64,000 nucleotides of DNA from JAUZOB01 sp963692465 (GTDB lineage Bacteria > Bacteroidota > Bacteroidia > Bacteroidales > Prolixibacteraceae): contig OY829943.1 of NCBI GenBank assembly GCA_963692465.1, positions 2,976,001 to 3,040,000 of the forward strand, read 5' to 3'. Below are positions 53,130 to 62,958 of the stretch, piece by piece. The notes below the pieces were generated by a model. It did no database searches and was not told the origin of the DNA. It was given only the letters and a program-made list of their open reading frames with translations. How positions within the stretch are numbered: position 1 is the first letter of the stretch; the number at the start of each line of letters is the position of its first letter. The position numbers and the translations under genes are program-made.

Positions 53130-55567
53130 ACTTTAAATCAGATTTTATGAGAAAAAATTATTTGTTTCTTGTTATGCTGTTGGCTTTTCCTTGTTTTGTT
53201 TTTTCACAGGAATATAAGGATTCAAAAGCTCCTGTTGAAAAACGGGTTAAGGCCTTGTTGTCGAAGATGACATTAGAGGAAAAGATTGATTATCAGGGAG
53301 GGTACGATAATTATTTTATTCGGGCTATTCCGCGCCTGGGATTACCGGAAATCAAAATGTCAGATGGTCCTGTCGGATCAAGAAATGACGGGCAGTCAAC
53401 GGCTTACCCTGCCGGAGTTCTAGATGCTTCTACCTGGGACTTGAATCTGGTAAATGAACTGGGGAAGGCTCTTGGCTCGGATTGCAGAGCCCGTGGGGTT
53501 CATATTCTATTAGCTCCTGGAGTTAATATCTGTCGGGCACCGATGTGTGGACGGAACTTTGAATACTTCGGAGAAGATCCTTATCTGGCAAGTCGTATGG
53601 CTGTGGCTTATATCGGCGGACTTCAGAGTAAGAGGGTTGTTGGTAGTGTAAAGCATTTCGCAGTTAATGATCAGGAGTGGGACCGTAACCGGGTTAGTTC
53701 GGATGTGGATGAACGAACGTTGCACGAGATTTACCTTCCTGCTTTCAAAGCGGCTGCTATTGAAGGAAAAGTTGGAACCGTGATGAATTCCTACAATTTG
53801 GTCGATGGCGAACATGCAACACAAAATAATCACTTAAATAATGAGATATTGAAAGGTCAGTGGGGTTTCGACGGGATTCTGATGTCGGATTGGGGTGCTA
53901 CTTATGATGGTGTTGCCGCAGCAAAAGGTGGACTGGACCTGGAGATGGGGGCCGGTAACCACATGAACCGTCAGATTTTACTGCCTGCTCTTCGGGATGG
54001 AACGATTTCAGAGTCTTTAATTAATGATAAAGTGAGCCGTATTTTACGGGTAATCTTCCGTTTCGGTTTCTATGATCAGCCACAACAAGATAAGAGCATT
54101 CCTCTGGATAATCCGGTCAGTGCTAAAGTTGCCTTGAAGTTGGCCCGGGAAGGGATTGTGCTTTTAAAGAATGAAGATAAGATTCTTCCGTTGGAGCAGG
54201 ACAAAATAAAGACGATTGCTTTAATCGGTCCGAATGCTGCACAGTATGTATTTGCCGGAGGAAGTTCACAGACTGTTCCTTTCCATTCTGTAAGTCCTTT
54301 TCAGGGAATAAAGAATGTTGCAGGTGATAAGGTACTGGTTAAGTGCGTTTCTGCGACGAATACGATTCCTGATATGATTCGGAATGCGGTGTTCTATACG
54401 AAACCAGGCTCGGACGAAAAAGGACTGAAAGCGGAATATTTCGATAATATCTCGTTATTGGGAACTCCTGCTTTTACCCGGGTTGACCCGAACGTGGATT
54501 TTAACTGGCAGACCGGTGCTCCGAATATTGATGTTCGGAATTTTCCGAATGATAATTTCTCAATCAGATGGACTGGTGTAATTCGCCCGGAGAATTCAAG
54601 TGTCTATACCTTTGTGACTAAGGGCGATGATGGCTTCCGTTTGTGGGTTGATAATAAACTGATTATTGACGACTGGAAAGATCAGGGTACGGCTCAGGTA
54701 ACTGCAACGATTGCACTGGAAAAAGGGAAAGATTATGCCGTAAGACTGGAGTATTATGATCATACCGGAAGTTCAGAGATACATCTTGGCTGGAGTGATG
54801 GAGGTAAGTGCATGAATGATGCAGTAAAGGTGGCTTCATCAGCAGATGTGGCAATTGTCTGTGCCGGATTCTATTATGAATATGAGGGAGAAGGGCAGGA
54901 TCGTAGTTTTGCTCTTCCGGGGGGACAGGATGAATTGATCAATACCGTGGCTAAGGCTAATCCGAATACCATTGTAGTGTTGAATGCCGGCGGCAATGTT
55001 GATATGCAGCCATGGCTTGCAAACGTAAAAGGGTTGTTGCAGATGTGGTATGCCGGACAGGAAGGTGGTACTGCCCTGGCTGAGATCTTATTTGGGAAAG
55101 TTAATCCAAGTGGTAAGTTGCCCGATACGTTTGAGAAACGCTGGGAAGATAATCCGACTCATGACAGTTATTACGATCCGCAAAAGACGATGAGGGTCAA
55201 TTATAAAGAGGGTTTATTGGTCGGTTATCGTTATTATGATACGAAACATGTAGAACCTCAGTTCCCGTTCGGCTACGGTTTGTCATACACGACATTCGCT
55301 TATTCCGATTTGAAGGTTGTTCCTCATGCAGTAAACGGGAAACCGGGTTATGTTGCGAGCTTTGACATTCAGAACACCGGGAAACGAGCAGGTGCAGAAT
55401 CGGCCCAGGTCTATGTAAAAGCATTGCATCCCTCTGTTATGATGCCGGAAAAGGAGCTTAAAGGTTTTACAAAGGTATCATTGAAAGTAGGGGAGAAGAA
55501 ACGGGTATCTGGAGTTGCTAACTTTACAAGGACATGGAGTTAAGGTGTAAAGCATTAACTTTATGAT

Positions 55568-55867
55568 ATGGAAAAAAGCAGGAAAATTTATGACACAGCA
55601 TTCAAGGTCAATGCAGTCAAATTGAGTTACGAGCGGAACAATCTGTCTGCTTACGCAAAAGAGTTGGGAATCACATCGGCACAGCTCTACCGATGGAGAA
55701 AAGAGTATAATGAATATGGACCGGGAAGCTTTCCGGGAAATGGCAACCTCAAGCAAACAGAGGAGCAAAAAATTATAGCAAAACTTCAGAAACAGCTCAA
55801 AGAAAAAGATCTTGAACACGAGATATTAAAAAAAGCTATCAGCATCATCTCCAAGAACGATCGGTAA
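55568..55867 (+). CDS. IS3-family transposase OrfA (helix-turn-helix)
   Basis: A 99-residue HTH protein: FKVNAVKLSYERNNLSAYAKELGITSAQLYRWRKEY, then a leucine-zipper-like helix (KIIAKLQKQLKEKDLEHEIL). It binds the element ends. Near the 3' end lies A-AAA-AAA-G (55828-55835) in the zero frame, a plausible -1 slippery site for making the OrfAB fusion. Downstream of it the -1 frame is open into orfB. Confidence 0.9.
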   Translation: MEKSRKIYDTAFKVNAVKLSYERNNLSAYAKELGITSAQLYRWRKEYNEYGPGSFPGNGNLKQTEEQKIIAKLQKQLKEKDLEHEILKKAISIISKNDR

Positions 55868-55911
55868 TTTATGGATTTATCCGGGAAAATGAAGATCAAT
55901 ACCCGATTGGG

Positions 55912-56754
55912 ATGATGTGCCGAGTGCTGGAAGTGAGTAGAAGTTCTTATTATAAGTGGCGAAGCAATTATTTATCACAACGTATGCAAAAACGAAAACA
56001 ATTAGACGAGGTAATAAAGGTGGTCTATTTTTGGGCTAAGCAGAGATATGGAAGTCCGCGCATAGCCAAAGAATTAGCCCAGCGAGGGTTCCCTGTTTCA
56101 AGGAATACCGTTGCCCGGCACATGAAAATGATTGGTATTCGCAGTAAACTCTCCAGAAAGTTTAAGGTTACCACTGATTCAAATCATACGTATAAAGTTC
56201 CCGCGAATCTTCTTAACCGGGAGTTTACGGTTAATGCACCATCCGTCGTATGGATTTCTGATATAACCTACATCCACACAATTGAAGGCTTCCTTTATCT
56301 TACAATGATACTGGATTTGTTTGATCGTAAAATAATCGGTTGGTCAATCAGCAATGGGATGGGAACTAATGAGACTGTATTAAGCGCATTCCGTATGGCT
56401 GTAACAAACAGAAAGCCATCAAAAGCGATGATTTTTCATTCAGACAGAGGAGTACAATATGCGTGCTCTGCTTTTGCAAATACCATTGATGCATACGACA
56501 TTAGACGTAGCATGAGCCGCAAAGGTAATTGCTGGGATAATGCCGTAGCTGAAAGCTTCTTCAAAACATTGAAATGTGAGTTGGTCTATGGAAACAAACT
56601 CAAATCAAAGAATGAAATGAGAAAAGAAATATTTGAATATATTGAACTCTGGTATAATAAAACAAGAAGGCATTCTGCCTTGGGTAATCTTTCAATTGAG
56701 GAGTTCTGGAAACAACTGAATAATGCAAATTCTAATTTAAACATCGCTGCTTAA
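55912..56754 (+). CDS. IS3-family transposase OrfB (DDE integrase domain)
   Basis: The rve-type catalytic core has WISDITYI (first Asp), IFHSDRGVQY (second Asp) and NAVAESFFKTLKCE (Glu), plus the preceding HTH_21-like region (RYGSPRIAKELAQRGFPVSRNTVARHMK). All catalytic residues are intact. The frame is open upstream of ATG 55912 (VIYGFIRENEDQYPIG), where family members share sequence, so it is probably made mainly as an OrfAB frameshift fusion. It lies in the -1 frame relative to orfA. Confidence 0.92.
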   Translation: MMCRVLEVSRSSYYKWRSNYLSQRMQKRKQLDEVIKVVYFWAKQRYGSPRIAKELAQRGFPVSRNTVARHMKMIGIRSKLSRKFKVTTDSNHTYKVPANLLNREFTVNAPSVVWISDITYIHTIEGFLYLTMILDLFDRKIIGWSISNGMGTNETVLSAFRMAVTNRKPSKAMIFHSDRGVQYACSAFANTIDAYDIRRSMSRKGNCWDNAVAESFFKTLKCELVYGNKLKSKNEMRKEIFEYIELWYNKTRRHSALGNLSIEEFWKQLNNANSNLNIAA

Positions 56755-56945
56755 CTTTGTGTCCGAAATAAGTTTGCAATTCCAATCGGTTGTATTGGAT
56801 AGTGATGCTTTCTCTTACTACAATACCGATCAGAAGAAGTTTGTCGTAGACAAAGGGGCTTATCAGATCATCGTAGGAGCCTCTTCGCGTGACCTGAAGC
56901 TGAAAGGAAAGGTGACTGTCTCTTAATAGAACATAGTGATGAATT

Positions 56946-56988
56946 AACACACGCCCCGAAATATTTTAAATGTTTCGGGGCGTGTGTT
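56946..56988. terminator. Bidirectional terminator after the GH3 gene
   Basis: A 16-bp perfect stem (56946-56961 with 56973-56988) with A and T flanks. It ends the PUL transcript on the plus strand and the NigD-like fragment on the minus strand. Confidence 0.85.
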
Positions 56989-57000
56989 TTAAGGGGGTGA

Positions 57001-57405
57001 TTACTTACTACCGTAAGTATAGGTAAACTGTTGGGTTATTGTTTTACTGTCAAAGTCATTGTTTATTACTGTAATTTTCTGTGATGTTTTTCCTGATTGC
57101 TGCAAAGAAGAAAGATTGAAACAAACAACAGCATCTAAAGGTGTTTTGCCGGTATCTCCTTCTTTATTGTGACGTAATTCAAGTGCGATAGTTGTTCCTG
57201 AAGGATCTTGTTTTAAGGCATCTTTGACAAGATTGATAAAGTGTGTTTTATTTCCTCCATAGAATCGGAGCTGATAGTTGAGATAGTTTCCAGAAATCCA
57301 TACGTTACTTACATGGATCGGATCGTTTCCGATACTGTCCTGTGTGGCAGGAGTAATTATTTTTTTAAAGATTGACTCAAAAATCATGCAAAAGGTTGCG
57401 AACAA
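57001..57405 (-). pseudogene. Truncated NigD-like protein (C-terminal half only)
   Basis: The sequence DPIHVSNVWISGNYLNYQL, INLVKDALKQD, ALELRHN and KITVINNDFDSKTITQQFTYTYG matches the C-terminal domain of NigD-like lipoproteins of Bacteroidales as I recall it. The usual lipoprotein signal and N-terminal OB-like domain (about 100 residues) are absent; the start MFATFCMIFESIF does not resemble either. The upstream 260 bases to pepD hold no recognisable rest. Probably a decayed fragment. Confidence 0.55.
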
Positions 57406-57668
57406 AAAGGACTTTTTTAGAGTACAAAGTGTTAAATTTTATAGGTCTTCGGTATCTTGTCCTTTCTTGATGCTATCAAAGAATATATATACTGCAATGT
57501 CCACTAAAGTTCAAAGATTGTTTATATAACAACTTGAAGTTGTATGAGATATATTAGAAAAAGCATGTCCACGATTTGAATTCATACTAATTTGCAGTTT
57601 TTCAAAATAACACTTGTATTTTCTCCGGGTTCCTTTTACTTTTAAACCTGAATAAATTCTTTGAAGAA

Positions 57669-59129
57669 ATGAAAAGATTAGAATCATTATCACCTGAACC
57701 GGTATGGCGCTGTTTCGAGGCTATCTGTCAGGTGCCGAGACCTTCTAAAAAAGAAGGTCTGATCCGTGAGTTTTTGCTTTCTTTTGCAAAAAATCATGGT
57801 CTTGCTGCTGCAACTGATGAAATAGGAAACGTATTGATTAAAAAGCCTGCCTCTAAAGGAAAAGAAAGTGTCCCTACGGTCATTCTCCAGGCGCATATGG
57901 ATATGGTTTGTGAAAAAAACAGCGATACTGTTCATGATTTCGGAAAGGATCCGATCCGCCCTTATATTGACGGCGACTGGGTGACTGCGGAAGGAACTAC
58001 TTTGGGCGCTGACGATGGAATCGGTATTGCGGCTGGATTGGCTGTGCTGACGGATGCTTCGTTGATTCATGGTCCGTTGGAATGTCTTTTTACCGTAGAT
58101 GAGGAAACGGCTCTTACAGGTGCCAAAGGGATTAAACCGGGTTTTATCTCTGGTAAACTTCTGATTAATCTTGACTCGGAAGACGAAGGCCAACTATTTA
58201 TCGGTTGTTGCGGTGGACTCGATACAACTGCTTTTTTTGATTATACTCCATCCAATCCTAAATCGGACTATTTCCCGGTAAAGATTTCTGTAAAGGGTCT
58301 TAAGGGTGGACATTCCGGTGATGACATTAATAAGGGCAGGGGAAATGCCAATAAGGTTCTTGCTCGCTTCCTCTGGGATGCTTCTAAAAAATATGATTTG
58401 CAACTGGCTTCTTTTGATGGTGGTAATCTTAGCAATGCTATTGCCCGTGAAGCGACTGCTGTATTTCTTATTCCACAGAAAGATAAGGAAAATATTACGG
58501 CTGATTTCAATGTTTACAGGTCGGATGTGGAATATGAACTTGAGCTGACTGATGCTGGTATAAAACTATCACTTGAATCGACTGCGATGCCGGCGAAAGT
58601 GCTTGATCCGGCTAGCCAGAAGAATCTTTTGTATGCTCTTTACGCATGCCGGCACGGTGTTGTTGCAGAGAGTTTCAGAATGCCTGGGATGGTTGAGACT
58701 TCAACAAACCTGGCTTCTGTTAAGTTTACCGGAAAGAATCGGATTACCGTAGCTACTACTCAACGAAGCGATTTGAAAAGTGCTAAACTGGATATTGCTA
58801 ATCAGATTGAGAGCCTCTTTGTTCTCGCTGGTGCTGAGGTAAGTCATAGTGAAGGGTATCCGGGCTGGACTCCTAATCCTGAGTCTGAAATTATGAAGAT
58901 TACTCGTGACGCTTATGTCCGCTTGTTTGGAAATGAACCGGCTATTAAATCAATTCATGCCGGACTGGAATGTGGACTTTTCCTTGAAAAATATCCGGAA
59001 CTGGATATGGTTTCTTTCGGACCGACTCTTCGTGGCGTACATTCTCCCGACGAGAAGATTGAAATTAAATCTGTTCAGAAATTCTGGGACCTTTTAGTTG
59101 AAACAATTAAGGCTATTGCTGTTAAATAA
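57669..59129 (+). CDS. pepD: Aminoacyl-histidine dipeptidase (M20)
   Basis: Zinc ligands and catalytic residues of M20 peptidases are in place: QAHMDMVCEKN (His76, Asp78), TTLGADDGIGIA (Asp115), FTVDEETALTGAKG (Glu145/Glu146), NLDSEDEGQLF and C-terminal SIHAGLECG. RGVHSPDEKI-type closing motif is GVHSPDEKIE. The 486-residue length and lid domain fit PepD, a cytosolic dipeptidase with broad specificity including Xaa-His. It is monocistronic and followed by a hairpin. Confidence 0.93.
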   Translation: MKRLESLSPEPVWRCFEAICQVPRPSKKEGLIREFLLSFAKNHGLAAATDEIGNVLIKKPASKGKESVPTVILQAHMDMVCEKNSDTVHDFGKDPIRPYIDGDWVTAEGTTLGADDGIGIAAGLAVLTDASLIHGPLECLFTVDEETALTGAKGIKPGFISGKLLINLDSEDEGQLFIGCCGGLDTTAFFDYTPSNPKSDYFPVKISVKGLKGGHSGDDINKGRGNANKVLARFLWDASKKYDLQLASFDGGNLSNAIAREATAVFLIPQKDKENITADFNVYRSDVEYELELTDAGIKLSLESTAMPAKVLDPASQKNLLYALYACRHGVVAESFRMPGMVETSTNLASVKFTGKNRITVATTQRSDLKSAKLDIANQIESLFVLAGAEVSHSEGYPGWTPNPESEIMKITRDAYVRLFGNEPAIKSIHAGLECGLFLEKYPELDMVSFGPTLRGVHSPDEKIEIKSVQKFWDLLVETIKAIAVK

Positions 59130-59156
59130 TTGTTTTTAAAAAAGTTAATTGATCTG

Positions 59157-59191
59157 AAGGCTGTGGCGATTTTAATTGCTGCGGCCTTTTT
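59157..59191. terminator. Terminator between convergent pepD and AMMECR1 genes
   Basis: AAGGCTGTGGC (59157-59167) pairs with GCTGCGGCCTT (59178-59188) with three G-U pairs, followed by a T tract on the plus strand. Confidence 0.65.
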
Positions 59192-59757
59192 TAGTTATGA
59201 AAAGTTTCTTCACTGAAAACAATGGCTTCATAGGTGTATAAGTCGGCGGTTTTCCAGCCATCCCAACCAAGTCCGGCTTTTTCTGCGGAGCAGTGTCCCA
59301 GAAACTCATCAACACTCCATCCTGTTTCTTTAATGACCTGGGGTAGGTAAGTCCCCGAGTAAAATCCTTTGCGAATATAGATGCCGTGCTTACCGGGAAT
59401 AATATCCGATGGTCCGGAGATCTTTTTAAGAGGGGTGAGTACCGATATCTCAATCTGTAGCATCGGAAGTTCTTCTTCCCGGAGCGAATTAAAGCGGGGA
59501 TCGCTGAATGCAGCGGAAAAGGCCATCTCCCGCACCTGAAGGTATAGAGGCTTGTCTTGTGAAAAGGTCCCGATACATCCTCTTAGTTTCTTTTGTAAAT
59601 GCAGGGAGACAAAGGCTCCGCATTTAGAGGTGAGCTCAGGATATTGAGTCGGAACAACCGACTCTGTGGAGGTAAAAGAGAAAGAATCTCTCAGAGTCTG
59701 TCTGGCAGATTTTAAAAGATATTCTTTCTCTTCGTTGGATAGTTTAAACGTTTTCAA
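59191..59757 (-). CDS. amrA: AMMECR1-domain protein (AmmeMemoRadiSam protein A)
   Basis: The 188-residue protein has the hallmark LRGCIGTF (58-65), preceded by CGAFVSLHLQKK, followed by AFSDPRFNSLREEELPMLQIEISVLTP and the GWSVDEFLGHCSAEKAGLG block. These match AMMECR1. In many genomes it lies with a radical-SAM enzyme and a Memo-type dioxygenase; here neither is adjacent. The YgiD-like dioxygenase at 3435 is a different family branch. The gene starts 6 bases after the aminopeptidase stop and is probably co-transcribed. Function is not known with certainty. Confidence 0.9.
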   Translation of the reverse strand: MKTFKLSNEEKEYLLKSARQTLRDSFSFTSTESVVPTQYPELTSKCGAFVSLHLQKKLRGCIGTFSQDKPLYLQVREMAFSAAFSDPRFNSLREEELPMLQIEISVLTPLKKISGPSDIIPGKHGIYIRKGFYSGTYLPQVIKETGWSVDEFLGHCSAEKAGLGWDGWKTADLYTYEAIVFSEETFHN

Positions 59758-59763
59758 CGTTTT

Positions 59764-61155
59764 CTAACTGTTTACGGTTGCTTCGATTTCTTCGGGAGTG
59801 ACCGGTACCCGGTGCTCTCCTAAACGCCGGCATTTGTCGGTTGTGATGAGTAGATCGTCTTCAACTCGGATGCCACCGAAGTTGCGGTATTCATTTACCT
59901 TTTCGTAATTGATAAAGTCGGCGTACCGCTTTTCGGATTGCCATTGGTCTATCAGGGCCGGAATAAAGTAGATGCCAGGTTCGTCGGAAACTACAAAGCC
60001 TGGTTGAAGCTTACGCCCCATGCGCAGACAGTTGGTCCCGAACTGGTCAATCGGACGAATGTGTTGGTCAAATCCTACGTAAACTTGCCCCAGGTCTTCC
60101 ATGTCGTGTACATCAAGGCCAATCATGTGTCCGATGCCATGAACAAAAAACAGTGCATGGGCTCCCTGACGAACGGCTTCTTTGACATCACCTTTCATGA
60201 GTCCGAGATCTTTAAGCCTTCCTGCTATGAACTCGGAGATGGCAAAATGAACGCTTTGAAAGGTGACTCCCGGTTTGGAAAGCTCTGCGGTCTTATTGTT
60301 GGCTGCAAGTACGATATCGTAAATTTCTTTTTGTTTCGGGGTAAAACGACCGCCGACCGGAATGGTCCGCGTAAAGTCGGATGCATAGTGTGACGGTGAT
60401 TCGGCACCGGCATCAACAACAATCATTCGTCCTTTTTCGAGAATCAGATTGTGTTTGTGATTGTGCAGCGTCTGTCCGTTTTGTGAAAGAATAGTTGGAA
60501 AGGAGACTACTCCTCCGTGGGAAATGACGACTCCTTCCATCTTTCCAACAATTTCTTGTTCCGTAATGCCGGGTTGGGCCATTTCCATTGCGGTCAGGTG
60601 CATATCGTAACCGATAGCGCAGGCTTTTTCCATTTCGGCGATCTCCCGATCTTCTTTGGTTGAGCGGAGTTCTACAATAGCTTGAATGAGTTCAACGGAA
60701 GCATAGTCGCTTAATCGTGCTGCATTCAAGCCTAATAGTTGTTGAAGAAGAACTTTATTCTCTCCCCGATAGGGCGGAATAAAATGTATTTTACGTCCTT
60801 GCCCGATGGCGTTGTTGAGATAATTGTAGAGTTCTTTGAATGGAGCACTTTTTTTTACTCCTGCTTTTTCGGCATTTTCCGCAATGGTTACCTGGGGTCC
60901 CATCCAGACGATATCGTCCATGTCAACATCATTTCCGAAAATGAGATCGGACTGATTGTCTACATCAATAATTCCTGCCAGACCTTGAAAATCAAGCCCG
61001 AAAAAATAAAGGAAAGAACTGTCCTGACGGAATGTAAACGTATTATCGGAATAACTCATCGGAGAATCGACATTGCCTAACAAGAGGATAACTCCTGATT
61101 TTATTTTACTGCGTAACCGGTTGCGACGGTTAGTGTAAACTTCTTTTTCAAACAT
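59764..61155 (-). CDS. pepP: Xaa-Pro aminopeptidase (M24B, aminopeptidase P)
   Basis: The N-terminal creatinase-like domain has FRQDSSFLYFFGLD. In the pita-bread catalytic domain, metal ligands lie in VDAGAESPSHYASDFTRT (two Asp), HGIGHMIGLDVHD (His), VVSDEPGIYF (Glu) and GGIRVEDDLLIT (Glu). It removes N-terminal residues before proline, using two Mn or similar ions. 463 residues is normal. Together with AMMECR1 it forms a two-gene transcript, and the divergent cytidylate-kinase-like gene lies upstream. Confidence 0.92.
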   Translation of the reverse strand: MFEKEVYTNRRNRLRSKIKSGVILLLGNVDSPMSYSDNTFTFRQDSSFLYFFGLDFQGLAGIIDVDNQSDLIFGNDVDMDDIVWMGPQVTIAENAEKAGVKKSAPFKELYNYLNNAIGQGRKIHFIPPYRGENKVLLQQLLGLNAARLSDYASVELIQAIVELRSTKEDREIAEMEKACAIGYDMHLTAMEMAQPGITEQEIVGKMEGVVISHGGVVSFPTILSQNGQTLHNHKHNLILEKGRMIVVDAGAESPSHYASDFTRTIPVGGRFTPKQKEIYDIVLAANNKTAELSKPGVTFQSVHFAISEFIAGRLKDLGLMKGDVKEAVRQGAHALFFVHGIGHMIGLDVHDMEDLGQVYVGFDQHIRPIDQFGTNCLRMGRKLQPGFVVSDEPGIYFIPALIDQWQSEKRYADFINYEKVNEYRNFGGIRVEDDLLITTDKCRRLGEHRVPVTPEEIEATVNS

Positions 61156-61306
61156 TATGGTATAAATTTTAAATGCTATCCGAAAGGTAATAAATATATT
61201 CTGAACAGGGGAGAGGGGAAGCTACTTATTGGTAAAGTCAGAAATAATTAGACGAGGAACAAAAAATGAAAGATTTTTTGTGTTGAACAAAACCTAATGT
61301 GGACGG

Positions 61307-62071
61307 ATGCGTAAACAAATAAAAAAACCTATGAATATGAAAAGGAATAGCCTGATTGAATATATGAGCCGGAGAATGAATGACCCCGAACATAAAGCTT
61401 CCGAGAAGGAGGAAGAAGATGAGGGGCCTGTTGTTACTATCTCCCGCGAGGCTGGTTGCCCTGGTAAAAAAGTCTCAAACATTCTGAAAGAAACACTCGA
61501 CTCGATTTTGATTCGTAATCAATGGAGCGTAATTAGTAAGGAAATTCTTGCTAATTCGGCAGAGGAACTCAATCTACATCCCGATCGTGTGCGGAAAATT
61601 ATAGATGCTGATCAGCGGAATAGTCTTGATGAAATTCTTGCTGCTTTTGGCCAACATCAGTATAAAAATGATAAGAAAATCAGGAAAACAGTGATGGAGG
61701 TGGTCCGCAGTTTTGCTGTTCAGGGTTACTGCATCATTCTTGGACGGGGAGGAAATATAATTGCATCGGATGTTAAGAGATCTCTTCATATCCGGCTTTA
61801 TGCTCCTCTCGAATGGAGAGTTAAACGGATTGAAGACCAGGGAAACTTGTCCCGCGAGGATGCTTTGGCTTATATCAACCGAACTGAGAAAGAACGTTCT
61901 AACTACCGAAAGATGATTAAAGGTTCAGCGGAGGACGGGAATGAAGATTTTGATATACTCATTAATTGCTCTCGCATCGGCTCGCATAAAATAGTATCAA
62001 TGATCATCCGTTTGATGATTGCTAAAGGATTGATCCCGAGAGCGGATCTTAAAGAGCTGCCCGGAGCTTAA
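61307..62071 (+). CDS. Cytidylate-kinase-like family protein
   Basis: The fold is seen from VVTISREAGCPGKKVSNILKE, a P-loop variant, then WSVISKEILAN, CIILGRGGNIIA, SLHIRLYAPLEWRVKRI and an Arg/Tyr-rich lid helix (RTEKERSNYRKM). It matches the Cytidylate_kin2 domain. The substrate is not certain; canonical CMP kinase is a different branch. The first 45 residues form a charged extension. ATG 61307 is used, with 61331 as alternative. It converges with the glycosylase gene. Confidence 0.85.
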   Translation: MRKQIKKPMNMKRNSLIEYMSRRMNDPEHKASEKEEEDEGPVVTISREAGCPGKKVSNILKETLDSILIRNQWSVISKEILANSAEELNLHPDRVRKIIDADQRNSLDEILAAFGQHQYKNDKKIRKTVMEVVRSFAVQGYCIILGRGGNIIASDVKRSLHIRLYAPLEWRVKRIEDQGNLSREDALAYINRTEKERSNYRKMIKGSAEDGNEDFDILINCSRIGSHKIVSMIIRLMIAKGLIPRADLKELPGA

Positions 62072-62094
62072 TTGTCGGTTAAGAATAGACCGTT

Positions 62095-62868
62095 TTATCG
62101 ACGAGAAAAAGAATATCCGGTCCAGTCGATCCGACTTTTCAATTCGAGAAAAGGATTTGTTTTCCCGAAGAGAAAGTCGGATTTTCTTTCGGGACGGTCA
62201 TAACACATCATCGGATGAAAAGTTTGGTAAGCGTTGTTGAGTTTAAGCCCTGCCGTGATTTCTAAAGCATGATTTCCCCATAAGATCCAGATTAAATCGG
62301 GTCGCTCCTTATTGATGTACTCAAGTAAAAGCCGGGTAAATGGTGCCCAAAAAGCACTGTGACTGCCTGGCTCTCCTATTTTGCAGGTGAATGCGGTATT
62401 GAGCAGCAGTACTCCCTGCTGTTCCCAGTGATTAAAAAGTTGATTGGGAGGAAGCAGATTGAATTGATTGGGCTGGAACAGGTTTAATTGGTTGGGAAGA
62501 AGAGTCAGAATTTCCCGGTAGGTTTTGATTTCTCCCGCATAAGTCTTGTAAAGAAGGCGAACGATATTTTTGAGTGATATATTTCTAAATTTACTGTTCC
62601 ACGAGGTGAGAGTTCCGACTTCGAAGGCTCTTCCTGTTGCAACTCCTGATTGAGGATAAGGATCTTGTCCCAAAATAATAACTTTAGCTTCGTCTAAGGA
62701 AGTGGTTAGAAAATGAAGAATACGCTCAGAAGTAGGGGTGTAATTGTCTTTTCCGGGGCCTTCATCGAAACAGTTGAGTATCTCACTGATTTCTTTGGTA
62801 AGGAATGAATTCCAGGACGAATGTATCGGGTTATGTAGTTTATCAAGCAGTGCGCTGTGTGTTTTCAT
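62095..62868 (-). CDS. Uracil-DNA glycosylase family protein, divergent family-1-like
   Basis: ATG 62868 begins MKTHSALLDKLHN. The catalytic water-activating loop is VIILGQDPYPQ (Asp69); LLLNTAFTCKIGEPGSHS and WILWGNHALEI follow. The leucine loop, HPSPLS in canonical Ung, reads HPMMCYDRPERK here. A 30-residue insert built from repeated PNQL/PNQF units separates the two core motifs. It should remove uracil from DNA if the altered loop still flips the base. The alternative 29-residue longer start is unlikely. Confidence 0.8.
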   Translation of the reverse strand: MKTHSALLDKLHNPIHSSWNSFLTKEISEILNCFDEGPGKDNYTPTSERILHFLTTSLDEAKVIILGQDPYPQSGVATGRAFEVGTLTSWNSKFRNISLKNIVRLLYKTYAGEIKTYREILTLLPNQLNLFQPNQFNLLPPNQLFNHWEQQGVLLLNTAFTCKIGEPGSHSAFWAPFTRLLLEYINKERPDLIWILWGNHALEITAGLKLNNAYQTFHPMMCYDRPERKSDFLFGKTNPFLELKSRIDWTGYSFSRR

Positions 62869-62958
62869 GCTGTAAAAATAGTATTTCGGTTTTTTTCCAG
62901 AGCAATCGGTTTCTTTTTTTTCTATTTTTATTGCTGTTAACCACAAATAAATCAATCT

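Larger units (their letters stand above)
55510..56784 (+). mobile_element. Complete IS3-family insertion sequence, 1,275 bp
   Basis: Ends are 25-bp imperfect inverted repeats (18 of 25 matching) at 55510-55534 and 56760-56784, both starting TGGA. A 3-bp target duplication ATC lies at 55507-55509 and 56785-56787. It carries two frames typical of IS3 (orfA, orfB). The clean duplication and intact genes indicate a recent insertion. The element is in the same orientation as the interrupted gene. Confidence 0.93.
53147..56926 (+). pseudogene. GH3 beta-glycosidase with PA14 domain, split by an IS3-family element
   Basis: The signal peptide is MRKNYLFLVMLLAFPCFVFS. The GH3 barrel carries SDGPVGSRNDG and GILMSDWGAT (nucleophile Asp248). 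A PA14 domain (AEYFDNISLLG to LVWSDGG-like HLGWSDGG, about 430-555) is inserted in the second domain. An FnIII-like end starts near 715. The frame is interrupted at 55509 and resumes at 56788 (VVLDSDAFSYYNTDQK ... GKVTVS). Joining the two parts with a single ATC gives an uninterrupted 833-residue protein. As it stands the product ends 11 residues into the element and lacks the last strands of the FnIII domain. The enzyme core is whole, so partial activity is possible. Confidence 0.9.
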
